Source: Oxytricha trifallax
Taxonomy: Eukaryota; Ciliophora; Spirotrichea; Sporadotrichida; Oxytrichidae
NCBI GenBank assembly: GCA_000711775.1
Contig: ARYC01001236.1
Span: 27,172-91,171, forward strand
Reading direction: 5' to 3'
Length of the DNA: 64,000 nt
Shown here: positions 24,367-33,580 of the stretch, one piece after another
How the letters are laid out: the number at the start of each line of letters is the position of its first letter
Numbering within the stretch: position 1 is the stretch's first letter
The notes under the pieces: generated by a model
Databases searched by the model: none
Told to the model about the DNA's origin: nothing
Seen by the model: the letters and a program-made list of their open reading frames with translations, nothing else
Translations under genes and position numbers: made by a program

Positions 24367-27300
24367 TGTTAACAAACTACTGCTAGGAACTCTATGAAGA
24401 TAGAATTGCTTGTTTTTCATATTTATCTAATTCTTACTCATCCAATCTCATTTTATTTTCTAAGTCTCTGAGATAGCCTTGAATATCTATTTGTTTATTT
24501 TGAGCTTCTTTTGAGAAATTTTAGTATAAAGTTTGCCTTAGTTATATTTAAAAGTCTTGCATGAAATTTATATTAATTTAAAATTGAATTTAATAGGTAT
24601 AACTCTAAATATATATTAATAATATGAAGTGAGGGTTGTGATGTTGATTACTCTCATAAGAATTACTAGAATGATTGTTGAAAGGTTGTACTGATGATTA
24701 ATTTTAAGCTTACATGCCAATTACACTATTTTAATTTGATATGCTCCCTTAAGTATTTTGATTGTTACTCTAGAATATCCAGTTTTGATTGTTTGATAAA
24801 TGAGGTGAGGAGTCCTCATGTTTCTTAAATCAATAATTAAAAACGAGTAAATTCAATTATTTTAAGAGTAAAGTTTACCCAGAGAATTTGTTATTTGAGT
24901 AAGTCTATCATCACTTCTTACATTGGTAAAATGCTGATTTCTTTCTCTGGGACCATCCTATCTGAAACTGTCCTAATCATCGTAGTCCTAATCCAAGAAC
25001 TGCTGATTTTTATAAGGATTCATGACTATCTCCCTTGAACTACTATCATTCAAATATACTTCCTATGAATCAATTGATTGATTTATTAGTTAACTCATTT
25101 CGCCAGCAAATGATTAGTCTATTACTTGATTGGCATTTTAAACATGTAATTGTTTTTGCTAATGTAAATTCTAGTTGTTCATAGCAACTCTTGACTGAAC
25201 TTAAATTTCTGCTCCTCTCTAACTAGGTCTATGACTATCTACAACACTCAAATTGAAGCTTGGTGTCATAGATTTATCAATTTAATTATTTTATTAAGAG
25301 CCATGAGTGCTAACTGAAGCAAACTTTTGCGCATTGGTGTTCATAGCATTATTAACTATTTGCCCATTTTACAAGTTTTGAGTTTAGTTGAAGGGATGAT
25401 TGAGGGAATTTTAGCTTGAAAACTATTGTTAAATTGGCTATTAGATTTACTGTGAATGCTGATTCATTGAGTTATTTTGGTACTGCCTTGAGTCTCTTGA
25501 GAAATTAGAATCATTTTGAGCGCTTGAATCTTATATTGATCTGTTAATACTTTAAGCACTTTGATTCACAGATTACTGCTTTGAATTTTTGGGGGGGGAA
25601 GTTTCCTGCACCGGTTTATGATAAAAAAAAATTTTAGGGAAGTTTCCTGCACTCTTTTAAATTTTTATTTTTTTAATTAAATTAATCTTTATAAAAACTA
25701 TCAACTAACTTCAGGACTAATTTCAACATTTAATTATACTTTAATTTTTTAATCAATAGTCAATATCTCTCTTCAGATTCCAACAACTCTGACATTTTTC
25801 ATCTAATATTTTCTCGGTTCTGTTATAGTAATTCCAAATATTTTATCCAATTTTATTGAAATTCTGATTGAATTTTTCTTGTTCTTACCATGCCTTTATA
25901 ATGTTAGACTATATTTTCTTTAACTACTTCAATGATGAGCGATATGCTCTTAATATTTGATGGGTAAAAAAATATTAATTTTGTTAATTTATGCCAAATT
26001 TATTAAATTTAACATAAAAAATTAAAGCGTGCAGGAAACTTCCTCGAGTGCAGGAAACTTCCCCCCCCCGAATTTTTTATACTCGTACTGCTACTTTCTT
26101 TTGCATCGATTCTCTAGCTCTGATTAACAGATTGATTTTTACTGTTTCTTTCTGATTATTATTATTGCTGCTTCTTTAGCTATCTTTCATAGTATTTACT
26201 AGCTACATTATTTGTAGAGTAAGTATTTGGCTTAAAAGTGTGATCCTTGCTCATTAGTTAATCGATGCTCTTTATTTTTTACTCCTTAATATCCATAAAT
26301 TTCTCCATCCTAGAAAGAAAATCATCAACTTTAAACTTATCGCTCTGCGACATAATTTCTGAAGATACCTGATTAATTTAAGGCTTAAAAGTGCATTATT
26401 TCTCTAGTTCTTATTCTTTCTTTGCTTATTTGTTCTATTGGTTGTACATTTTTCCATACTGCCAGGTATTCAGCTAATCGACTAGATCTTTGAAGTCTCG
26501 ATTTTAGGGGCCTTTGGTTTAATTGGTCTTTGGATGAAATGTTGGGAAAAATTCATCTGGGTCCTTCTAAATACTTTCCTCCATAATTTCATATAATTAT
26601 AAATATTAGAATAATAAAAATAGCTTAAATTTCTGGAATGTAATCCATCTAGTTACTATATTTTAAATTTAATAATTCTAGCGTTAAATTACTCCTTTTT
26701 GTCCTATGTCTATTGTAAAACCTTATCATATCTTTCATGAATAGGGACATAGTTAGTTTTACTACTATTTACCATTTTCTGTGATTTCTTACATATCTCT
26801 GGCTGTTATCTCAACTCCTCTAATTCTCTTTTAGCACTAAGCAGTTAAATTATATATGTTTCTAATTTATTTTATCTGTGAGATAGAGCATAAAAAGAAT
26901 TATCATATTTTACTTAAAAATAAATTAAATTCTTTCCTTTAGTTCTTTTCTTCTAGTAGCATCATCAAACAATCGTTAAACTGCAGTATTTAAGACTATT
27001 TTTTAAAAAAATTATATTAAGTATATAATTTATAATTATAAGACTATCTCTGACTGGTTTTAATCATAGATATTTTGATTGTATTCTTCATCTTGATCAT
27101 TAGTATATTCTTACTAGAATATGTAGCTATTTGGGTTGTTTCCATAGAGCTAAGACTCCTCATTAAAGATTATCATGTTGTTATTTTGGTTGTTGTTCTA
27201 TTGATAATGTATAAACTTAAATATAATTCTTATTAAGTTTAGGTCAAACTAATGCCAAATAAAAGCTAAAAATTATAAGTAAAAATTATATAGTGTAATA

Positions 27301-27503
27301 ACTGGATGAGTTTTGAGTTGTAAATATCTACATCATATTGGGAATAGATCCATTTTAAGTAGCTCCAGTAATTAATGTCTCCTTTTATCCACCTCCATTA
27401 TATTGCTAATTAGTTCTAAACTTTCTAATCTAAAAATATAATCCAAATATATTTATAAAAAATCAAAAATTTCAGGATTAAATGAGAAATAGAGAATAAT
27501 CAT
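24347..27503 (-). CDS. Gln/Asn/Ser-rich coiled-coil protein, interrupted by an 8-bp-TSD element
   Basis: Not recognised. Minus-strand ATG at 27503 (MIILYFSFNPEIFDFL), then LESLELISNIMEVDKRRHQLLELL (helical), QLYGNNPNSYIFQQEYTND, a long disordered region rich in Gln/Asn/Ser, and a C-terminal coiled coil (IDIQGYLRDLENKMRLDEQELDKYEKQ) ending at TGA 24349-24347. The 479-bp element at 25591-26069 sits in the Ser/Gln region. With it and one GAATTTTT removed, the frame continues across (SSSTSIKNSKQQSVNQS) and stays open for more than 60 codons on both sides. Low-complexity composition suggests a scaffold or RNP protein; this is inference. Confidence 0.6.
25591..26069. mobile_element. G-terminal MITE-like element, copy A, with 8-bp target duplication
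   Basis: Begins GGGGGGGGAAGTTTCCTGCA and ends with the inverse TGCAGGAAACTTCCCCCCCCC. A second inverted pair of the same AAGTTTCCTGCAC motif lies 30-50 bp inside each end (25637 and 26034). Flanked by exact GAATTTTT repeats at 25583-25590 and 26070-26077. No coding capacity. An 8-bp duplication fits hAT-like or P-like transposases; the TBE elements of these ciliates make 3-bp duplications. The element interrupts a coding exon of the minus-strand Gln-rich gene. Confidence 0.85.
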
Positions 27504-27595
27504 AGATTAAATGAAATTTGAGAATTCAAAGTTAGATATAGAAGCTGTTTGTGTAAAATATAAATAAAATAATTAGCGCGCAATTAAATATTAAA

Positions 27596-29615
27596 ATGAG
27601 CATTAGAACATAAAGCGAAATGAGCCAAGAAGATCAAGAATAGATCAATACATACAATAAAACATACAAGAATGAAGTATAACTTAATTATAAGTAAAAA
27701 AAATAAATGTTAAAGAAATAATTTTGCATATTTTTCATAAAATTATAGACATGTATGAAGAGTTTGAAGCAAACAAATAATAATTAGACTCGAGAATCTT
27801 TTCATAACATTTCCCAATAATCGGAAAAGTTCCTATGTGTAAGTAACATACTTCCATATTTGTACATTTTCAATCATAAAACTTTCAAAATTTTCCGCTA
27901 TACTTTATTGCACTTTTGTTATTTCTAAAATTGAATCGTATTCATCTTTATAACTTATAGGTTTTTTTATCCCACCCTGCATATAATTTGAAGAGTTAAA
28001 GGATTTGATTGTGAAAAACGGTGGTAAGGTCTTAGACACAAGCGAGAGCTTTTCTTATCAAATCAAGCCTGATGGTTCCAAGACAAGCTTCGATAACTTC
28101 TACAAAGGACCCATTTATTCAGGAAGGTGGATTATTCAAAGTGTACAAGAAAAGAAGGTCCTTAATAGAGATGACTTTTTCATCTGTATGAATGTTAGTC
28201 CCAGAGCACTGTCTCTTAACTTATCAAAGAAGAAGAAATATACCATATCTGAAGGAATGAAACTATATGAGGCTTTGACAAATTAAAAGAATACCTAAAA
28301 TCTCCCTAAATCATTTTGGATTAAGGCTGAGTCTTAAAACCTGCTTTTAGACAGATCAGCAGACTCAATGAAAAATTTCTGGAATAAAATTTCAAGCAAA
28401 ACTCTGGAGTAATACTTAATTGAGTGTATACACGAAAAGACTGATTACTGTTTGAGTTTTAAGGAGATCCCTAATCCAAACTTTATTCCAAGATTCAAGC
28501 AACAATTTGAAAATGAATTCATGAAACTTGAGGCATTTGACGAAATGAGTGAGGATGGCAAAGAAAATGATAAAATGGAGATCTAGCAAATTGAGAAATA
28601 AGCTTCAAGCTATGGCATAAGCAGAAACATTGGAAGAAGTTTAGCACAGTTAAATCCTGATGGTCAGTAACAACCATTTACCCCAAGATCTAGAACTCAA
28701 TCATTTACAAAAGAGGAGACTAAGCTTTAAGACTTGGCAGCTAAAGACATTTTAATGGAAGAGACTAAGCAACAATAAAGACCATCATATTAATTTAAGA
28801 AACTTCAAAAGTTAGACCAATCAAAGCTTTCTTATAACCCTAATGAATACATTGCTAACGATACAGTTTATCTTTCACTTGATAAAAGAATCCTTTCAGC
28901 TTTTATTGCATTTATAAGTTTTGTTTTTGATATAATAATTATAATTTCAGCTTCTAGTTTCGAGATGGAACTTGAAAATCATTTGACAATCCGCATGCAG
29001 AAGTTGCTCCCTAAAGATTTTGACATTGTTGAATATGACAAGGAACTTCTCTAAAAACAACTTGATTTAGAGACTGTAGAAATTACTCTAACCTAAGATG
29101 CAGCAAAAGCAATCGAATTTGATGTGGACGTGTTTTATGAAAGAGCAGTGAGACGTTTCCCAAATGAGGAAGGAATGTTCCGTAGATTGCAAATGGAGCT
29201 TTTTAAGTTAAATTTATACATCAACATCAAATGAGAAACTTTGTCATTCTTGAATTCTTTACTTTATACTGTATATTTAATTAGAATAAAGCTTTCTGAG
29301 ATTGGGTAGAGATATGGAGTAGGCGACCTAGAGGTTAATAAGATGTTCATAGAAGTTTCCTGTTGCAAAGCTAAGCTAATTGAAGTGCTTGAAAGATAAA
29401 GTTTCTCAAAGTGGAGCGAATTGGAGGATCTTGCCTTGAGAAGAGGGGTTGATTCTGAAGAATACAAGTATCTTATTTTATAATGCTATAAATATTTATT
29501 TTAATTAGGAAATCATATTATTTTGCAATTAATCATCATAAAACATAAATTTAATCTTATGAGATAAAAAGGAGCAGAAGAAGTAGCTAGAAGAGTAAAG
29601 TTCTTAGGTATTTGA
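27596..29615 (+). CDS. BRCT-domain protein, RAP1-like architecture
   Basis: ATG 27596, TGA 29613-29615. After four IESs and one intron (27839-27960) the frame is exactly 528 residues. An N-terminal BRCT domain (about residues 30-130) shows IIGKVPMCFFIP, FEELKDLIVKNGGKVL and YSGRWIIQSVQEKKVLNRDDFFI, with the conserved GG and the Trp. Next comes DRSADSMKNFWNKISSKTLEQYL, a Myb/SANT-like helical segment, then an acidic/Gln linker, then a helical C-terminus (AEEVARRVKFLGI). BRCT, Myb-like and C-terminal helical domain is the order in RAP1/TERF2IP, the telomere partner protein. The assignment is by architecture only. Alternatives are other BRCT chromatin proteins. Confidence 0.65.
27672..27754 (+). 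other. IES, 83 bp, pointer ATGAAG
   Basis: Pointers 27672-27677 and 27755-27760; joining gives NKTYKNEEFEANKQQ. Confidence 0.85.
27839..27960 (+). other. Spliceosomal intron, 122 bp
   Basis: GTAAGTAACA...CTTATAG inside the BRCT domain; joining gives KVPMCFFIPP. Confidence 0.75.
28894..28944 (+). other. IES, 51 bp, pointer TTTCAGCTT
   Basis: A 9-bp pointer at 28894-28902 and 28945-28953; joining gives KRILSASSFEMELENH. Confidence 0.9.
29197..29289 (+). other. IES, 93 bp, pointer AGCTTT
   Basis: Pointers 29197-29202 and 29290-29295; joining gives LQMELSEIGQRYGVG. Confidence 0.85.
29470..29553 (+). other. IES, 84 bp, pointer ATCTTAT
   Basis: Pointers 29470-29476 and 29554-29560; joining gives EEYKYLMRQKGAEEV. 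Confidence 0.85.
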
Positions 29616-29865
29616 AGTAAATAATTATAAATTAGTAAATTTATATATAATTGCATTAATCTAAGATATGACTTATATTTCTTTAATTTTTATGATGCAT
29701 AAAATAAAAGTGTAAACATTAGAAAAGGAATTTAAATAGTTCGTAATTTAAAATAAATTATATAAAAATGTCAGATTAAGGTAACCATTATATTCTGCAA
29801 TAAAAGTAAATATATTATTTTTATAAAGTAAATATTTTATATAAATTAATTCCATAACTAGCTTT

Positions 29866-30323
29866 GGGGGGGGAAGTTTCCTGCCCCAAAATTTTATATG
29901 CACCCAAGGGGGGAAGTTTCCTGCCCAAAAAGGTAGTTTCCTGCCCCATACAAAAAAATATGTAATTTTTATAATTTTCAAAGAATCTTTATCATCAATT
30001 ATAATGTAGTTTTTTTTAAATTTAGCTTCAAATATCATTTATACCTTGATAACCAATTTAAAATTTAATGAAAATTACATTAATTAATTAAAAAAAAACA
30101 CTTATTTTAGCCTTGTCAGTAATATATAATTTGATAAAGAATAACTATGTACCTTGAAAATTATATAATAATAAATGTGTATAGTACATGGTTATGGTTA
30201 TTGAAATCTAAATTTATTTGTTTCTATTAAATTTATTGCAAAAAACATAAAATTTAATGTTGGGGGCAGGAAACTACCTTTTGGGGCAGTAAACTGTCTG
30301 GGGGCAGGAAACTTCCCCCCCCC
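29866..30323. mobile_element. G-terminal MITE-like element, copy B
   Basis: Left end GGGGGGGGAAGTTTCCTGCC, right end the inverse. Each end carries three tandem subterminal copies of the AGTTTCCTGCC motif (29874, 29914, 29935; inverse copies at 30266, 30285, 30304). Flanks CTAGCTTT (29858-29865) and CTAACTTT (30324-30331) form an 8-bp duplication with one mismatch. Same family as copy A at 25591 by termini, length and duplication size, but the interior differs and the subterminal motifs are in greater number. It lies between the BRCT gene and IFT43. No coding capacity. Confidence 0.82.
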
Positions 30324-30499
30324 CTAACTTTAATGTTTATCTTTACTTTTGATCGAATAAAGTTAATTATAATTTATAAGCTTTAATTTATGCAATATAT
30401 TAAACAATAACGCTTTTACAGATATTACTATTATAAATATCTTAAATAGTAAATAATTCTAATTTATTGAATATATAGCAATAATCAAATTAGAATTTT

Positions 30500-31126
30500 A
30501 CTTATTAGTTGATGATGATGGATTTAAGCCACAAGTAAAGTCAGGTTGGGGTATTATATAGTATTTTATTATATATATTCATATATTTTTTAACTATAAA
30601 TTATGATAAAAATTAAATAAAAGATATTGGTGGACCAGCTGCCAATACAGCAAATGCGCAGCCATCTTCTCTAGGTATGCAAAAGAAGTCTCAAGCAGCT
30701 CAGTATTGGGATAACAAGACAACTGAACTCATGATTCCAGAGATGGAGGCAGATGGCGGTGTCGATGAATTTTCTTACTAAATGGCTGAGCCTCCAAGAG
30801 TTGAGTAGACTATGGCATCACTTCAAGTACTAGAGAAGGATCTTGCTTTGAATCCCCAATATTTTAATTATTGGGAGCCTTTAAAGTTTCATCTTAACCT
30901 ATATAGTTTATAGATAGTAAATGTGCCCTCTATAACACAAGATGGAGTTGACATTTCTCTATTGACATCAGTAATTCGTCCAATTGCAGATTTAATTGAA
31001 ACTGATATGTACTGGGACTATCTCGGCTTGCAAGCAGAGATCGGCTAAAACTACAGAGAAAAATACTCAGATGAAACTGAAGGAGGAAACTTCATAATTG
31101 AAGGCACAAGAGCTAACAATATTTGA
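30500..31126 (+). CDS. IFT43: Intraflagellar transport protein IFT43
   Basis: Blocks VDDDGFKPQVKSGWG and IGGPAANTANAQ are followed by IPEMEADGG, an AEPPRVEQTMASLQVLEKDL segment, TQDGVDISLLTSVIRPIADL and MYWDYLGLQAEIGQNYREKY. The C-terminal pattern (dipping into DGVDISLLTxVxxP, then acidic-W-D-xLxxE) is the family signature of IFT43, a subunit of IFT-A, which carries retrograde cargo in cilia. TGA at 31124-31126. Start not identified: the frame is open upstream of 30510 without an ATG, so the first MDS is probably elsewhere or just upstream of an unresolved IES. One IES resolved. Confidence 0.72.
30552..30624 (+). other. IES, 73 bp, pointer TATT
   Basis: Pointers 30552-30555 and 30625-30628; joining gives VKSGWGIGGPAANTA. 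Confidence 0.75.
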
Positions 31127-31293
31127 AAACATTTAAAAATTGTGGAATATTAGTTTAATTTAAGTTGAGAGAAATTTAGTGCAAGTTCTTTAATTTTACT
31201 AAAATTTCTTAGACTTATAATCTCAAAATATTGTTTTTATCAAATTATTTTACTTGTATCACAAACTAATAAATGCTTATATAATTTTTATAG

Positions 31294-31330
31294 CTTGATC
31301 TTTCTGTTCCTCTTCTTCATCATCTTTCAT
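31294..31330 (-). other. Inverted first MDS of the TFIIS-domain gene
   Basis: On the minus strand this codes the start Met and an acidic N-terminus. The pointer CTTGATCTTT (31294-31303) is the reverse complement of AAAGATCAAG at 31408-31417. Inversion plus joining gives one frame. Confidence 0.8.
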
Positions 31331-32938
31331 CAAGGCTTACCTCTTAATATTAATTTACTGATTCTATTATATTCCAAATAGATATTATATAATTCATATA
31401 TGATAAGAAAGATCAAGGTGAGACTCCATCAGCTGTTGAAGGTGACTAGTTCAGAGACATCAAACGTAAAAGACTAGACGCAGCTTCCACAATTCCCCAG
31501 CAAATTGAAACTGAATCCACTACTACTATCACTGCTAAATCAGCATTCCCCTCTCTCAAGAACTAAGAGACAGCCAAGAAGCTAGATGAGCATGTGAATC
31601 AGATTAGATAGAACAGTGAAAACTACAATTTGATCAACAGTGTCAGTGGAGTCCAAAAGACCAGGAAAAATGTCAGAGAGAACTTTGCTATTGCTTTGAT
31701 GCTCGGGCTAGAGGAGAGTAAGGAGCGAGGAGACTTTGACAAGATTCAAGGCGCTTCAGAGAGCGATAAAGAAAATTTTCTATATTTCTAGTTAATTATC
31801 CTTATATAAGTGAAGTTCTACTCATAACATTTACAAAAAGTATTTTGAAGATGAGAAGTATCTGGTTTGCATGAATCTAGCTTTGAATATTGAAAGTCAC
31901 ATGTGGGTTCTGTACGATGAATCTATCAGCAAAGAGTACAGTTCCAAGTACAGACAACTGCACACTGCTCTGCGTAATGATGAGAACTATGAGTTGCGCT
32001 TAAAAATACTAATGGGTGAGATTGAACCATCCCAAGTTTAAATAAGATATATAACTTCTTATGATTAAGTTCCCGATCTGTCAGTGAATGACCTTGCAAG
32101 CAAGATTCAACAAGAGAAGAAAGAAATGTAGCAAAAGAAGTTCTTTGAGGAGCAGGTTGTTGTCAATGAGCCACTTCAAATCATTGTCAGATCTCATAAG
32201 TTGAAACATATTAAATAATCTTAAAGGTTTTATGATTCTTTAAATCACAGTTTAATTTGAATTAAATAAGGGCAGTGAGATACTTTAGTTAAACGTTGAT
32301 GAAAGAAAAGTAATTAGCTAAGAGGAAGTAAGTGGATCCTTACAATAAAATCTACAATCAATGGGTAGTATCTAGTAAGCAGCACCATCTTCTAACTTAG
32401 TCTAGGATAGCGTTAAAACTGCATAAGATTAGGCTGAATCTGCTGATTCTGTGGGCTAAGCTTAGATTAACCGCTAAAAGGATTCATCCACTTAAAACTA
32501 AACTGAGGATTTAAAGCAATCAGAAGATGCTTAAACTCTTGAACCTAGAGTAGTTTCTTAAGTTTACACATATTTAAAGTTATTTCTATATTAATTACCT
32601 TTAATATAAAATATTACCCAGCCTCATTCTTAGCAGAGCACAGAGAGTTGCTTGATGATTTGAACTCAAGATGGTCTATGAAATCCCTCACTTAGAAGTT
32701 CCTGGACAGACTTAATGGTCATCTGAAGGCAAATATTCTAACTAGAGATGATCTTGTCAAGAAAGTTTAGGACATGAGTGGACTCTATGAGAAACATCAG
32801 CAGAAAATCATTCTCAAAATTATTAATTTATTATTTATTACAATAAACACATAAATAATTCAGAATTTATCATCATAAATAAATGACTTTAAAATTAAAG
32901 GAAGTAGCATTGAAAAGTAACAATAAGAAAATCATTGA
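31294..32938 (+). CDS. TFIIS central-domain protein; scrambled gene with inverted MDS 1
   Basis: The main part reads on the plus strand from 31408 (GETPSAVEGDQFRDIKRKR) to TGA 32936-32938. The start is on the minus strand at 31330-31294: ATG AAA GAT codes MKDDEEEEQKDQ and ends in AAAGATCAAG, which recurs at 31408-31417 in the same frame. Block 31840-32180 (SKEYSSKYRQLHTALRNDEN, ELRLKILMGEIEPSQV) matches the TFIIS central domain (K-Y-R-x-R...N...L...LG-I). The C-terminal half is Gln/Ser-rich, then helical (SFLAEHRELLDDLNSRW, LTRDDLVKKVQDM). PHF3/DIDO/Bye1-type proteins carry this domain and bind RNA polymerase II; function here is by family. Two junctions, near 31795 and 32220, were not resolved. 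Confidence 0.75.
32034..32066 (+). other. IES, 33 bp, pointer AAGTT
   Basis: Pointers 32034-32038 and 32067-32071; joining gives EIEPSQVPDLSVNDLASK, restoring the TFIIS domain. Confidence 0.85.
32570..32610 (+). other. IES, 41 bp, pointer ATATT
   Basis: Pointers 32570-32574 and 32611-32615; joining gives QVYTYYPASFLAEH. Confidence 0.75.
32816..32890 (+). other. IES, 75 bp, pointer AAAATTA
   Basis: Pointers 32816-32822 and 32891-32897; joining gives KIILKIKGSSIEKQQQ and reaches TGA at 32936. Confidence 0.75.
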
Positions 32939-33050
32939 AGAAGTTGTATTGAGGAGTGTACTACAATGAGAGGAATTGATATTTGATTTTGAAATAATTG
33001 TATAATTAATTGATAGCTTTGATAGTAAATTTCATTAACATTAAACTACT

Positions 33051-33470
33051 ATTGTAGGAATACATTTGATTTGGGAAAATAAATAATAAATTAATTAATT
33101 AAATATTAAATTCGTGGCAGATAACTTTCTGGAAACCTCGACAATATGCTACTTGTTCGATAGAGAATTTAAAAATAAGCTGGACTTTACTATTGGCGGT
33201 ATGCCACTATAGCATCGTAGGAGTAAGATAAATCGATTTTAATTTTTGGTGATTTGTTTAGTTGATTTTAATGTCAAAATTAAAATCGATTTATCTTACT
33301 CCTACGATGCTATAGTGGCATACCGCCAATAGTAAAGTCCAGCTGATTTTTAATTCTCTATCGAACAAGTAGCATATTGTCGAGGTTTCCAGAAAGTTAT
33401 CTGCCACGAATTTAATATTTAATTAATTAATTTATTATTTATTTTCCCAAATCAAATGTATTCCTACAAT
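33051..33470. mobile_element. Fold-back (palindromic) element, copy 2
   Basis: 420 bp and almost perfectly self-complementary. The left arm (33051-33240) and right arm (33275-33470) pair over nearly their whole length, including TATTGGCGGTATGCCAC, GCATCGTAGGAGTAAG and TTGTTCGATAGAGAATT. The loop is about 30 bp. Terminal ATTGTAGGAATACATTTG is inverted at the right end. Flanks are ACT and ATT. It lies between the TFIIS-domain gene and the BAH-PHD gene. The high arm identity suggests a recent element or one kept symmetric by its replication. Confidence 0.9.
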
Positions 33471-33580
33471 ATTGAATTAAATATAATAAATTAATATCAT
33501 AATAAAATTCTACTATGGGTAGAATAATTTATTCAAACATTATTTGTATATAAATACCTTCAATTAATTCCCATAATAAA

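Noticed and set aside
29748-30038. 96-codon minus-strand frame
   Set aside because: Runs through the G-run termini of mobile element copy B; Pro/Trp repeats come from G-run translation.
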